Below are positions 26,389 to 35,311 of a stretch of DNA of 40,041 bases, in pieces. Source of the DNA: Bacteroidales bacterium (lineage in GTDB: Bacteria; Bacteroidota; Bacteroidia; Bacteroidales; UBA932); assembly GCA_024398125.1 (NCBI GenBank), contig JAKSJO010000022.1, forward strand, positions 1 to 40,041, in the 5' to 3' direction. A program made the translations under genes and the position numbers. Positions within the stretch are counted from its first letter, which is position 1, and the number at the start of each line of letters is the position of its first letter. Below the pieces are notes generated by a model. That model was given only the letters and a program-made list of their open reading frames with translations. It did no database searches and was not told the DNA's origin.

Positions 26389-26994
26389 TTATCCGAAGAG
26401 AATCTTCTTTGACACAGGACGCATATATCCGGCAACAAGCTCAGTAAGCGCTTCGTCGGTCATGCTGATGTAGTAGCCTCCATCCTTTGGACCGATGTTG
26501 AATCCATTGGCGATCTTCCTTGAGAAGTCGACATGGATGCCGTTCTTGAGTTCGGATGCAAGGGTGTCGGTAACATAGCTCTCAAGCTGGTCGCGAAGTG
26601 ATTCAGGAAGCACTACGGCGAGGTCGCATGAACTCTGGGAATCAAAGTTCTTTGCTACTGCCTGAAGGATTTCCTTTACGAATGAGCTGTCCTTGAGCGC
26701 ATCTTTGACCTTGGCTCCGGCAAGCTTGTCGGAAATGAGGTTCTCGATGTCGTTACGGGTAGACTGAATGCTCTGGACACCTGCCATCTTAAGGTCGTCT
26801 TCGACCTTCATCTTGAGCGCTTCAGCCTCTTTCTCGGCTGACTTGATGATGCTGGAAGCCTCCTCCTTTGCAGCGGCGATTATCGCCTGTGCTTCGGCCT
26901 TTGCAGCTTCGAGGATCTTCTCAGCCTCTTCCTTGCCTTTGTTCAGACCTTCCTTGTAAAGTCTGTCGGTAAGTTCTTGCAATTTGTCCTGCAT
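26389..26994 (-). CDS. ntpE: V-type ATPase subunit E (peripheral stalk)
   Basis: Peripheral-stalk subunit holding the catalytic head. The first 75 residues are one long Ala- and Glu-rich helix (GKEEAEKILEAAKAEAQAII and AAAKEEASSIIKSAEKEAEA). The C-terminal globular part has VLPESLRDQLESYV and DGGYYISMTDEALTELVAGY. At 201 residues it is normal for subunit E. First gene of the operon E-DUF2764-A-B-D-I-K. I see no fully matching promoter in the 200 nt upstream; TATCTTTTTG at about 27088-27097 (minus) is a near match. Confidence 0.9.
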   Translation of the reverse strand: MQDKLQELTDRLYKEGLNKGKEEAEKILEAAKAEAQAIIAAAKEEASSIIKSAEKEAEALKMKVEDDLKMAGVQSIQSTRNDIENLISDKLAGAKVKDALKDSSFVKEILQAVAKNFDSQSSCDLAVVLPESLRDQLESYVTDTLASELKNGIHVDFSRKIANGFNIGPKDGGYYISMTDEALTELVAGYMRPVSKKILFG

Positions 26995-27196
26995 GGTATT
27001 GGGGTTATAGTTGGGTTATTAATCTCTATGGCTCTTGACTGAACGTTTACAGCCGTTCCGCAAGTTTGCGAAAAATTATGTTCAGTTCAAAAAGATAGCT
27101 ACTCAATTTTCTAATGGTTGCGCAGCATTATCATTAGCAGGTCTAATGATGTGGTTGGTCAGTATTGGCTATGATTTGGGCTTTCCCCGGCTATAA

Positions 27197-28339
27197 TTAG
27201 CCGAGGAAGCTCAAAAGGATTCCGGCAGCAACCGCAGAACCGATCACACCGGCAACGTTAGGTGCCATGGCATGCATGAGAAGGTGGTTCTTAGGGTTGA
27301 TTTCACGGCCTACGGTCTCTGATACACGTGCACTGTCCGGCACGGCAGAAACGCCGGCGTTACCGATAAGAGGATTGATTTTCCTGCCTTCCTTAAGGAA
27401 TAGGTTGAGGAATTTCACGAAAAGGATACCGCAGCAGGTAGCGATTACGAATGAACCGAGACCGAGTGCGAAGATCTTGATTGACTTTCCGGTGAGGAAC
27501 TTGTCAGCCTGGGTTGAAGCACCTACGGTAAGACCGATGAGGGTGGTGACAACGTCAACGAGAGGTCCGCGGGCGGTCTCTGCGAGACGGCGAGTCACGC
27601 CGCTTTCCTTGAGAAGGTTACCGAAGAAGAGCATACCGAGGAGCGGAAGGCCTGAAGGCACGATGAATGCGGTGCAGACAAATCCGATTACAGGGAAGAT
27701 GATCTTCTCCTTCTGGCTGACCACGCGAGGTGCAGGCATCTCGATGAGACGCTCCTTCTGGTTGGTAAGCATGAGCATGAGCGGCTTCTGGATCACAGGT
27801 ACGAGTGCCATGTATGAGTATGCACATACTGCGATCGCTCCCATGAGGTCCGGTGCAAGCTTTGAAGAAAGGAAGATTGCGGTAGGACCGTCAGCTCCAC
27901 CGATGATACCGATGGCACCTGCCTCATTAGGCGCGAAGCCAAGGGCCATTGCGAGGAGGTAGGCTCCGAAGATGCCCATCTGTGCAGCAGCGCCGATGAT
28001 CATCAGTCGCGGCTGCGATATCAACGCGGAGAAGTCCGTCATCGCACCGATGCCTAGGAAGATCAGTGGGGGATACCATCCCTGCTTCACACCCTGGTAC
28101 AGGATGTTGAGCACCGAGCCGTCCTCATAGACGCCGATGTTGAGTCCAGGGAACATCGGGATGTTGCCCACGATCATACCGAAGCCGATCGGGACAAGCA
28201 GCAGAGGCTCCCATTCCTTTACAATACCCAGAGTGATGAATGTGATACCGATCGCAATCATCACCAGGTGCTGCCAGGTCATGTTGGCAAAACCGGTGTA
28301 TTGCCAGAACTGGACGAGGCTTTCAAATATATTCTCCAT
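27197..28339 (-). CDS. Sodium-pumping decarboxylase beta subunit (OadB/MmdB family)
   Basis: Integral membrane subunit that couples decarboxylation of carboxybiotin to Na+ export. The signature GAIGIIGGADGPTAIFLSSK holds the Asp known to bind Na+ in the family, and NAGVSAVPDSARV with the later GVIGSAVAAGILLSFL are the C-terminal conserved helices. About nine membrane helices and 380 residues are usual. A palindrome CGGCTA-ATTA-TAGCCG overlaps the stop codon; without a T-run it is only a possible terminator. Last gene of a four-gene operon. Confidence 0.93.
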   Translation of the reverse strand: MENIFESLVQFWQYTGFANMTWQHLVMIAIGITFITLGIVKEWEPLLLVPIGFGMIVGNIPMFPGLNIGVYEDGSVLNILYQGVKQGWYPPLIFLGIGAMTDFSALISQPRLMIIGAAAQMGIFGAYLLAMALGFAPNEAGAIGIIGGADGPTAIFLSSKLAPDLMGAIAVCAYSYMALVPVIQKPLMLMLTNQKERLIEMPAPRVVSQKEKIIFPVIGFVCTAFIVPSGLPLLGMLFFGNLLKESGVTRRLAETARGPLVDVVTTLIGLTVGASTQADKFLTGKSIKIFALGLGSFVIATCCGILFVKFLNLFLKEGRKINPLIGNAGVSAVPDSARVSETVGREINPKNHLLMHAMAPNVAGVIGSAVAAGILLSFLG

Positions 28340-28346
28340 CAGGTGA

Positions 28347-28781
28347 TTATGCTATGGTTACAATCTTTGCTCCCTCGAGAACTGAGTCTCCCTTTGCAAC
28401 ATGGATGGCGGTAACGGTACCGTCGCTCTCTGCCTGGATCTCGTTCTCCATCTTCATTGCCTCGAGTACTGCTACCTTCTGGCCTGCCTTTACTGCCTGG
28501 CCTTCCTTGACAGATACCTCGATGATGACTCCTGGAAGAGGTGAGTTGACTGGCTTGCCTGCTCCTGCAGGTGCTGCAGGTGCTGCTGGAGCTGCGGCTG
28601 CTGCGGCTGGTGCTGCCTGTGCTGCAGGTGCAGCAACTGGTGCTGGAGCGGCAGCTACTTCCTTGTCGAGCTCTACCTTATAAGATGCTCCGTTTACGGT
28701 TACATCGGCAAGCTTGCCCTCCACTGAGTTGATGGCTACATTGTACTCGTTGCCGTTGATCTTGAACTTATATTCTTTCAT
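28347..28781 (-). CDS. Biotin carrier subunit of the decarboxylase (MmdC-like)
   Basis: Carries the carboxyl group on biotin from the carboxyltransferase to the membrane subunit. The N-terminal part (MKEYKFKINGNEYNVAINSV) is followed by a flexible Ala- and Pro-rich linker. The C-terminal biotinyl domain has the biotinylation site EAMKMENEI. The start at 28781 gives 144 residues; an ATG at 28844 would overlap the upstream gene and is not supported by family starts. Located between the gamma and beta subunits, 7 nt before beta. Confidence 0.93.
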   Translation of the reverse strand: MKEYKFKINGNEYNVAINSVEGKLADVTVNGASYKVELDKEVAAAPAPVAAPAAQAAPAAAAAAPAAPAAPAGAGKPVNSPLPGVIIEVSVKEGQAVKAGQKVAVLEAMKMENEIQAESDGTVTAIHVAKGDSVLEGAKIVTIA

Positions 28782-28801
28782 GACTTGTTTGATTCTTGTT
28801 G

Positions 28802-29728
28802 TTATCTTACTGTTTTTCTGAAATTTGAAGTCCTGTCGTTCCATGCGGAAGCAGGGTTCTTGCGGATGGTGATCACGAATGGCTCGCTGTCATGGATGGC
28901 CTCGGTAAGATAGAGGTGCATTGCCATGGCGATTGCAGCTTCGGCCTCTCCTCCCATCTCTGCGTCAAGCGCCATGGCGATTGCTGCTGCGATCTCGGCC
29001 TCGCTGCCGGCACCTCCCTTAGGTGCGCTGACCTTCTTGGCCGGCTTCTTGAACTTGATCTGGCCTGAGAAGAGCTTTCCGGTGAAGGTGTAGATCATGA
29101 GGAGGATGAGGAGCGCGCAGAATACCACTGATACGCTGACGATAGACAGTGTGAAGCCGTGAGGGTCGGTCTCCTTGAGGATCTCGGCGCGGCTCTTCTG
29201 TTCGCCCTTGCCGTTGATAGACATAGGAGATGGCACTTTCTCGCTTCCGTTGTCGAAGATGAGCTGACGAGGATCGTTCGACAGCTTGCTGATGCTCATG
29301 CCCGGGGTGATGCCCACAGGGATGACGAGGCTGTCGATGATGGTCTTACCGTCATTGCTGACAAAATAGAGGGTGCTGCCTTCGCGGAGCCTGAAGTTCA
29401 GGTGGAAGGTTCCAAGGGCAGAATTGCCGCTTGCGTACAGTATCCCTACCTGACGCGGACCGATCTTTGTCCTGTTGTCACCCTTGACGATAGGACTCTT
29501 GGTCAGGTTCGTGCGGTCGTCGGAGAAATAGCATCCGGCAAAATTCACGGTACCGGTCGATGTGTTGTACATCTCGACCCAAGGACCGCGGTTGCCGTAT
29601 TCATCGGTCACGGAGTTCTCGTTCTCGACCATCACCTCGGAGATGATAAGGTCGGATACGCTCTGTGCCCGAAGCGTCAATGCTCCCGACAGAACTGTAG
29701 CGATAATAAATAATATGTACTTTCTCAT
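28802..29728 (-). CDS. OadG-family decarboxylase gamma subunit with lamin-tail domain
   Basis: Small membrane subunits of this family (about 80 residues) assemble the sodium pump. Here 308 residues carry an N-terminal signal peptide (MRKYILFIIATVLSGALTLR) and a lamin-tail domain (LIISEVMVENENSV ... PWVEMYNTS) facing the periplasm. One membrane helix (FTLSIVSVSVVFCALLILLM) follows near residue 195, then a cytoplasmic tail. The fusion is common in Bacteroidota. The role of the lamin-tail part is unknown. The gene starts 3 nt after mmdA. Confidence 0.85.
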   Translation of the reverse strand: MRKYILFIIATVLSGALTLRAQSVSDLIISEVMVENENSVTDEYGNRGPWVEMYNTSTGTVNFAGCYFSDDRTNLTKSPIVKGDNRTKIGPRQVGILYASGNSALGTFHLNFRLREGSTLYFVSNDGKTIIDSLVIPVGITPGMSISKLSNDPRQLIFDNGSEKVPSPMSINGKGEQKSRAEILKETDPHGFTLSIVSVSVVFCALLILLMIYTFTGKLFSGQIKFKKPAKKVSAPKGGAGSEAEIAAAIAMALDAEMGGEAEAAIAMAMHLYLTEAIHDSEPFVITIRKNPASAWNDRTSNFRKTVR

Positions 29729-29731
29729 CGC

Positions 29732-31243
29732 TTACAGAGGCAGGTTGTCGTGTTTCTTTGCAGGAAGCTCCTGCTGCTTGCCGCTGAGCTGCTCGAGTGC
29801 ACGGCAGATGCGGAATCTTGTGTTGCGAGGCTCGATGATATCCTCGATGTATCCCTTTGAAGCAGCCTGGTAAGGGTTGCAGAAAAGATCGTTGTACTCT
29901 TCCTCGGTCACGTCCTTGAGGATGCCGACAGCGCCCTTGGCTCCCATGACGGCAATCTCTGCTGTTGGCCAAGCGTAGTTCACGTCGCCGCGGAGCTGCT
30001 TGCAGCTCATCACGATGTGTGCGCCGCCGTATGACTTGCGGATGGTAACGGTCACCTTAGGAACGGTAGCCTCGCCGTATGCGTAGAGAAGCTTTGCACC
30101 ATTGGTGATGATTGCGCCGTACTCCTGCTGTGTGCCGCAGAGGAATCCAGGAACGTCAACGAGGGTGACGAGAGGAATGTTGAATGCGTCGCAGAAGCGT
30201 ACGAAGCGTGAAGCCTTGCGTGAAGCATTGATGTCAAGCACTCCGGCGAGAACCTTAGGCTGGTTGGCCACGATACCTACGCTGCGTCCGTTCATGCGGG
30301 CGAAGCCCACGATGATGTTCTTTGCGTATTCCTTGTGTACCTCGAAGAAGCGGCCGTTGTCGACAACACCTTCGATGATGCGGTACATGTCGTATGACTT
30401 GTTTGGATTGTCAGGTACGATGTCGTTGAGCTCGTCGTCTGTGCGGGATACAGGGTCGTTGCACTCAACAGCAGGAGCCTCCTCGCGGTTGTTCTGAGGA
30501 AGGAAGCTGAGAAGCTCCTTGATGGTCTCGATGCCTTCCTGCTCGCTTTCAGCTGCGAAATGTGCAACTCCGCTCTTTGAAGCATGAACGCTTGCACCTC
30601 CGAGTTCCTCCTGGGAAACATCCTCTCCAGTCACACTCTTTACAACCGATGGTCCGGTAAGGAACATGTAAGATGTGTTCTTTATCATGAGGGTGAAGTC
30701 GGTGAGGGCAGGGGAGTATACTGCACCGCCTGCACATGGTCCGAAGATTCCGGAAATCTGTGGAACCACACCCGATGCCAGGATGTTGCGTTCGAAGATC
30801 TCTCCGTATCCTGCGAGCGAATCGATGCCTTCCTGGATACGTGCACCGCCCGAGTCATTGAGACCGATGACAGGTGCTCCGGCGCGAACGGCCATGTCCA
30901 TGACCTTGCAGATTTTCTCGGACATCGTCTTCGAAAGCGAACCTCCTGAAACGGTGAAGTCCTGTGCGAATACGTATACGAGTCGTCCGTCGATTGTGCC
31001 GCAACCTGTAACTACTCCATCTCCGTCGATATGGTCCTTGTCCATGCCGAAGTTGGTGCAGCGATGCTGGACAAACATATCAAATTCTTCAAAACTGCCC
31101 TTGTCAAGCAGAAGGTCGAGTCTCTCACGGGCTGTAAGCTTTCCCTTGGCGTGCTGCGAAGCAATGCGCTTCTCACCGCCGCCCAAACGCGCTGCAGCGC
31201 GCTTCTCGACCAGTTTTTCAATCAATTCCTGTTGGTTGCTCAT
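29732..31243 (-). CDS. mmdA: Acyl-CoA carboxyltransferase, methylmalonyl-CoA decarboxylase alpha subunit
   Basis: Carboxyltransferase that moves the carboxyl group of methylmalonyl-CoA to biotin, giving propionyl-CoA. The first crotonase-like half has [20 protein letters not shown] and [20 protein letters not shown]; the second has [20 protein letters not shown] and [20 protein letters not shown]. The 503 residues are slightly shorter than the usual 515. Together with the biotin, gamma and beta genes behind it, it forms a Na+-exporting decarboxylase as used in succinate-to-propionate fermentation. Other acyl-CoA substrates cannot be fully excluded. First gene of the operon, behind a good promoter. 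Confidence 0.92.
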   Translation of the reverse strand: MSNQQELIEKLVEKRAAARLGGGEKRIASQHAKGKLTARERLDLLLDKGSFEEFDMFVQHRCTNFGMDKDHIDGDGVVTGCGTIDGRLVYVFAQDFTVSGGSLSKTMSEKICKVMDMAVRAGAPVIGLNDSGGARIQEGIDSLAGYGEIFERNILASGVVPQISGIFGPCAGGAVYSPALTDFTLMIKNTSYMFLTGPSVVKSVTGEDVSQEELGGASVHASKSGVAHFAAESEQEGIETIKELLSFLPQNNREEAPAVECNDPVSRTDDELNDIVPDNPNKSYDMYRIIEGVVDNGRFFEVHKEYAKNIIVGFARMNGRSVGIVANQPKVLAGVLDINASRKASRFVRFCDAFNIPLVTLVDVPGFLCGTQQEYGAIITNGAKLLYAYGEATVPKVTVTIRKSYGGAHIVMSCKQLRGDVNYAWPTAEIAVMGAKGAVGILKDVTEEEYNDLFCNPYQAASKGYIEDIIEPRNTRFRICRALEQLSGKQQELPAKKHDNLPL

Positions 31244-31269
31244 TTATTAGTTTTTTGATATAGCAATCA

Positions 31270-31299
31270 CAAATATAAATAAAATTTAATTTGCCGCAA
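31270..31299 (-). promoter_or_regulatory. Promoter of the decarboxylase operon
   Basis: The minus strand reads TTG (31297-31299), 19 nt, TATATTTG (31270-31277), a full consensus match 26 nt before the mmdA start. The rest of the 213-nt gap towards ettA holds only CATATTTG (plus strand), one base off the consensus. Confidence 0.7.
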
Positions 31300-31456
31300 A
31301 ACTAGAATATCGGACATTGTCCGGACGGTTTTTCCTGCTGCTTCCATTTTGTCATTTCTTGTCGTTGACTATGATATGATTTTGTATTCTGCACTCGCTT
31401 TTCTCTTTCAATCTTCTTTTTTTTTGCCATATTTGCCAGATTAATACAAGAACAGG

Positions 31457-33133
31457 ATGGCAGACGAAAAAATCATATTCTCGATGTGTGGAGTCGGAAA
31501 GACTCTTCCACACAATAACAAGGTGATCCTCAAGGACATCTACCTTTCCTTCTTCTACGGTGCAAAGATCGGTATCATCGGTCTGAACGGTTCGGGTAAG
31601 TCGACCCTGATGAAAATCATCGCCGGCGTGGAAAAATCTTATCAGGGCGAAGTGGTATGGGCTCCGGGCTACTCTGTCGGATATCTCGAGCAGGAACCTC
31701 AGATGGATCCCGAGAAGACTGTGCTCGAAGTAGTCCAGGAGGGCGTCCAGGAGGTCATGGACCTGATGAAGGAATATGAGGAGGTCAACAACAGGTTCAT
31801 GGAGCCGATGTCCGACGACGAGATGGCAAAGCTTATCGAGCGTCAGGGCGAGCTGACCGAAAAGATAGACCACTGCGACGGCTGGGAGATAGATTCCAAG
31901 CTCGAAAGGGCGATGGATGCGCTTCAGTGTCCTCCGGTTGATGCCAAGGTCGCAAACCTAAGTGGTGGCGAGAGACGTCGTGTGGCACTGTGCCGCCTGC
32001 TTCTCCGTCAGCCTGACGTGCTCCTTCTCGACGAGCCTACCAACCACCTCGATACCGAAAGTATCCAGTGGCTCGAGGCACATCTCCAGCAGTACAAGGG
32101 AACCGTCATCGCCGTAACCCATGACCGTTACTTCCTTGATAACGTCGCTGGCTGGATTCTGGAACTTGACCGCGGCGAAGGTATTCCATGGAAGGGCAAC
32201 TATTCATCATGGCTCGACCAGAAGAGCAAGCGTCTCGCTCAGGAGGAAAAGCAGGAGAGCAAGCGTCGCAAGACACTCGAACGAGAGCTTGAATGGGTTC
32301 GCATGGCGCCTAAGGCCCGCCAGGCCAAGTCAAAGGCTCGTATCGGCGCTTATGAGAAGATGGCTGCTGCGGATGCCCGCGAGAAAGAGGCTACACTCGA
32401 GATCTACATCCCTAACGGACCGCGTCTCGGCAACAAGGTCATCGGTTTCAACGATGTCAGCATGGGCTATGATGACCGTCTGCTCTTCGAGCACCTCAGC
32501 TTCGAGCTTCCGCCTGCAGGTATCGTCGGTGTAATCGGACCTAACGGTGCCGGCAAGACGACTCTCTTCCGTCTCATCATGGGCCTCGAACAGCCGCATA
32601 CAGGAGAGATTACAGTCGGAGACACTGTCAAGATTTCTTATGTCGACCAGCAGCACAAGAGCATAGATCCTGCGAAGACCGTATACGAGACAATTTCCCA
32701 GAATTCGGAATTCGTTCGTCTCGGAAACCGCGACATCAATGCCCGTGCTTATGTAAGCCGATTCAACTTCAGCGGTGCCGATCAGGAGAAGCTCTGCGGA
32801 ATCCTTTCAGGTGGCGAGCGAAACCGTCTGCATCTTGCATTGACCCTCAAGGATGAAGGAAATGTCATCCTTCTTGACGAGCCTACCAATGACGTTGACG
32901 TAAATACCATCCGTGCTCTTGAGGAAGGTCTCGAGAACTTTGCCGGATGTGCTGTCGTGGTATCGCACGACCGTTGGTTCCTGGACCGTATCGCAACTCA
33001 TATCCTTGCCTTTGAAGGCGACTCTCAGGTCTATTTCTTCGAGGGGTCGTATTCGGAGTATGAGGAGAACAGGAAGATGCGTCTTGGAAACGAGGAGCCT
33101 AAGCGCTTCAAGTACAAGAAACTCATGGAGTAG
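31457..33133 (+). CDS. ettA: ABC-F ATPase EttA, energy-dependent translational throttle
   Basis: Cytoplasmic ABC-F protein that binds the ribosomal E site and tunes early elongation to the ATP/ADP ratio. Two ATPase domains are complete: Walker A GLNGSGKST and GPNGAGKTT, signatures LSGGERRR and LSGGERNR, Walker B LLLDEPTNHLD and ILLDEPTNDVD. The linker between them is charged and helical (KSKRLAQEEKQESKRRKTLE). No membrane segments. At 558 residues it matches EttA rather than the longer Uup or shorter antibiotic-resistance types. Followed after 25 nt by a membrane protein gene. Confidence 0.95.
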   Translation: MADEKIIFSMCGVGKTLPHNNKVILKDIYLSFFYGAKIGIIGLNGSGKSTLMKIIAGVEKSYQGEVVWAPGYSVGYLEQEPQMDPEKTVLEVVQEGVQEVMDLMKEYEEVNNRFMEPMSDDEMAKLIERQGELTEKIDHCDGWEIDSKLERAMDALQCPPVDAKVANLSGGERRRVALCRLLLRQPDVLLLDEPTNHLDTESIQWLEAHLQQYKGTVIAVTHDRYFLDNVAGWILELDRGEGIPWKGNYSSWLDQKSKRLAQEEKQESKRRKTLERELEWVRMAPKARQAKSKARIGAYEKMAAADAREKEATLEIYIPNGPRLGNKVIGFNDVSMGYDDRLLFEHLSFELPPAGIVGVIGPNGAGKTTLFRLIMGLEQPHTGEITVGDTVKISYVDQQHKSIDPAKTVYETISQNSEFVRLGNRDINARAYVSRFNFSGADQEKLCGILSGGERNRLHLALTLKDEGNVILLDEPTNDVDVNTIRALEEGLENFAGCAVVVSHDRWFLDRIATHILAFEGDSQVYFFEGSYSEYEENRKMRLGNEEPKRFKYKKLME

Positions 33134-33158
33134 AAGAATACAATAATCTCATATCTAG

Positions 33159-34307
33159 ATGAAAAACAATCCTATCAAGAAACTGTGGGACAAGATTCCT
33201 ACAGGTATTGTGTGCCTTGCTGTTCTGGGCCTGGTCTTTGGCTATCTGGCCACAGTGATGGGTACCCCGAACATGCTGAACACCTTGATGAAGACCGCTC
33301 ATGACCTTCTTCTCAACACGGTGTTCTATCTCATGGCTATCTGCGTGCTTACCAGTGCGCTCAGCCAGATTCTCATGGACTTCGGCGTTGTGGATCTGCT
33401 CGAAAAGCTCCTCCGCCCGCTCATGAAGCCTCTCTTCAATCTTCCTGGAGTAGCATCTCTCGGTGCAGTCATGACTTTCCTGTCCGACAATCCTGCGATC
33501 ATCTCGCTCAGCCAGGACAAGAAGTTCTCGCACTATTTCAAAAAGTACCAGCTCATTTCCCTTACCAACTTCGGAACAGCCTTTGGCATGGGTCTCATCG
33601 TGATTGTGTTCATGGTCGGCCAGGGATTCTACTGGGAGCCGTTCGTCGGTCTCTTCGGCGCATTCTGCGGATGTATCGTTTCTACCCGCCTGATGCAGCG
33701 TGCCGTTGTAAAGGCTTATCCTAAGTACAAGGAAGAGAACGTTGTGGACCATTTCGACGAGGAGGAAGAGGCTGCTGCAGTCAGTGGCAAATCCCTCTTC
33801 TCACGCATCATGGACTCTCTTCTTGACGGAGGAAAGGTCGGTGTCGGCGTCGGCCTTGCCATCATTCCTGGCGTGCTCATCATCTCCACTCTCGTGATGA
33901 TCATGACCTTCGGTCCATCTGAATCTGGTGCTTATACCGGTGCGGCATATGAGGGAACCGAGATCCTTCCTTGGGCAGCAGGCAAGATCAACTTCATCTT
34001 CGACTGGCTCTTCGGATTCAAGGATCCACATCTTGTGGCATTCCCTGTCACCGCTCTCGGTGCTGTAGGCGCCGCCCTCGGTCTTGTTCCGACATTCATC
34101 GCCGACGGTTTCGTAGATGGCAATGCCATCGCAGTGTTCACTGCCATCGGCATGTGCTGGAGCGGCTACCTCAGCACTCACACAGCGATGCTTGACTCTC
34201 TCGGTTACCGTGATCTTACCCCTAAGGCCATCGGAGCACACACCGTCGGTGGTGTAGTTGCGGGTATCACTGCCCATCTTGTCTGTCTTCTCATAAGTCT
34301 TTTATAG
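33159..34307 (+). CDS. Nucleoside recognition (Gate) domain membrane protein
   Basis: Integral membrane protein of 382 residues with about eight hydrophobic segments. The nucleoside-recognition (Gate) fold is suggested by the SQILMDFGVVDLLEKLLRPL and MKPLFNLPGVASLGAVMTFL region, with FLSDNPAIISLSQDKKF, and by a second half with VAFPVTALGAVGAALGLVPT. An acidic cytoplasmic loop (DHFDEEEEAAA) separates the halves. The family name comes from nucleoside transporters but the substrate of this branch is not known. The stop codon shares one base with the start of the following amidase gene, so the two are co-translated. Confidence 0.85.
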   Translation: MKNNPIKKLWDKIPTGIVCLAVLGLVFGYLATVMGTPNMLNTLMKTAHDLLLNTVFYLMAICVLTSALSQILMDFGVVDLLEKLLRPLMKPLFNLPGVASLGAVMTFLSDNPAIISLSQDKKFSHYFKKYQLISLTNFGTAFGMGLIVIVFMVGQGFYWEPFVGLFGAFCGCIVSTRLMQRAVVKAYPKYKEENVVDHFDEEEEAAAVSGKSLFSRIMDSLLDGGKVGVGVGLAIIPGVLIISTLVMIMTFGPSESGAYTGAAYEGTEILPWAAGKINFIFDWLFGFKDPHLVAFPVTALGAVGAALGLVPTFIADGFVDGNAIAVFTAIGMCWSGYLSTHTAMLDSLGYRDLTPKAIGAHTVGGVVAGITAHLVCLLISLL

Positions 34308-35065
34308 TGAAAATCGTAATATTCCAGGCTGACACTATCTGGGGCGACCCGGCAGCCAACCTGAAACATCTTGACGAGAAGCTCGCCACTCTTCCTGAGT
34401 GCGGGCTTCTTGTGCTTCCTGAAATGTTTACCACCGGCTTCGCGACTGATCCGGAAGGGATTGCGGAGAAGGAAGGCCTTGGCCTTGCGTGGATGAAAAA
34501 GACTGCGGCGGCTCACAACTGCTGCATCATCGGAAGCATCGCGACTGAGCTTCCAGAATCTGTTTTCCGCAACAGAATGTACTTCGTGACTCCGGAGGGG
34601 GAGACCAGGTTCTATGACAAACGCCATCTCTTTGCGGCCGAGCGTAAGAAATACAGCGCAGGCGATGAACGTGTCATCGTCGAAGTGGAAGGCGTACGCA
34701 TCATGATGCAGGTCTGCTATGATCTGAGATTCCCTTGTTTCAGCCGCAACCGCATCGTGGACGGACGTCCTGAGTATGACATGCTCGTATATGTCGCAAG
34801 CTGGCCTCAGCAGCGTTCTGCGGCATGGAAGGCTCTGCTTCGTGCACGTGCCATCGAGAACCAGTGCTGGCTGGCCGGAGTGAACCGCTGCGGTAATGAT
34901 CCGGGGAACGGATACACCGGTGATTCGGTCGTGCTGGACCCATGGGGAGCCGATGTGGCCGCCTGTGTTCCAGGTGTTGAGGAATGGGCTGTGGCTGACA
35001 TCGATATGACTGTTCTGGAGGGCTTCCGCAAGAGCTTCCCTGTCCTTGAAGATGCCGACAGATAG
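34307..35065 (+). CDS. Nitrilase-family amidase (omega-amidase-like)
   Basis: Carbon-nitrogen hydrolase of the nitrilase superfamily, probably removing ammonia from omega-amides such as 2-oxoglutaramate. The catalytic triad is visible: E39 (VLPEMF), K105 (YDKRHLF) and C137 (MQVCYDLRFP). YVASWPQQRSAAWKALLRAR and RAIENQCWLAGVNR are typical of the YafV-like omega-amidase branch. The start codon is GTG at 34307, which overlaps the TAG of the upstream gene by one base; no ATG lies nearby. At 252 residues the length is as expected. Confidence 0.88.
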   Translation: MKIVIFQADTIWGDPAANLKHLDEKLATLPECGLLVLPEMFTTGFATDPEGIAEKEGLGLAWMKKTAAAHNCCIIGSIATELPESVFRNRMYFVTPEGETRFYDKRHLFAAERKKYSAGDERVIVEVEGVRIMMQVCYDLRFPCFSRNRIVDGRPEYDMLVYVASWPQQRSAAWKALLRARAIENQCWLAGVNRCGNDPGNGYTGDSVVLDPWGADVAACVPGVEEWAVADIDMTVLEGFRKSFPVLEDADR

Positions 35066-35090
35066 GTTTTGAAAATTTTTAAATAATATT

Positions 35091-35120
35091 TTGAAATTTC
35101 ATATCAGTTGACTACTTTTG
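35091..35120 (+). promoter_or_regulatory. Promoter of the ilv operon
   Basis: TTG (35091-35093), 19 nt and TACTTTTG (35113-35120) match the Bacteroidota consensus. The -7 element lies in the palindrome GACTAC-TTTT-GTAGTC. The predicted transcript starts near 35125 and has a leader of about 190 nt before ilvD. Confidence 0.7.
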
Positions 35121-35146
35121 TAGTCCATATATAACGAGAGAATTAT

Positions 35147-35221
35147 ATGATCAAGTCTTCGTCAATTATCGTCCTTACCCTCGGTCTCCTCGCTCTATCC
35201 GAACGCGGAATGGGAAGGTAA
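35147..35221 (+). CDS. ilv operon leader peptide
   Basis: A 24-residue frame starts at an ATG 27 nt after the promoter -7 element and ends with TAA. The peptide is MIKSSSIIVLTLGLLALSERGMGR; its middle has two Ile, one Val and five Leu in eleven residues (IIVLTLGLLAL). Leader peptides of E. coli ilv operons have the same logic: scarce branched-chain aminoacyl-tRNA stalls the ribosome on these codons. The stop codon is 29 nt before the attenuator hairpin. A possible antiterminator pairs TGGGAAGG (35211-35218, the last codons) with CCTTCTCA (35253-35260, the 5' arm of the terminator). A ribosome stalled at the Ile-Val-Leu codons would leave the first segment free, one at the stop codon would cover it. 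Confidence 0.8.
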   Translation: MIKSSSIIVLTLGLLALSERGMGR

Positions 35222-35250
35222 TGCGGTTTCAACGAAGAAATGATAGATAA

Positions 35251-35285
35251 GCCCTTCTCAAGACAATTGAGAGGGGCGTTTTTTG
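35251..35285 (+). terminator. Attenuator terminator of the ilv operon
   Basis: GCCCTTCTCAA (35251-35261) and TTGAGAGGGGC (35267-35277) form an 11-bp stem with one wobble pair and a five-base loop, followed by G and six T. It lies between the leader peptide and ilvD, 27 nt before the ilvD start, so it must be read through for expression. Confidence 0.88.
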
Positions 35286-35311
35286 TTTAGAATGAATTTG
35301 ACAGATACGAT

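Noticed and set aside
27001-27196. Structured RNA upstream of the V-ATPase operon (several short inverted repeats)
   Set aside because: The repeats are short and I see no riboswitch core or terminator pattern.
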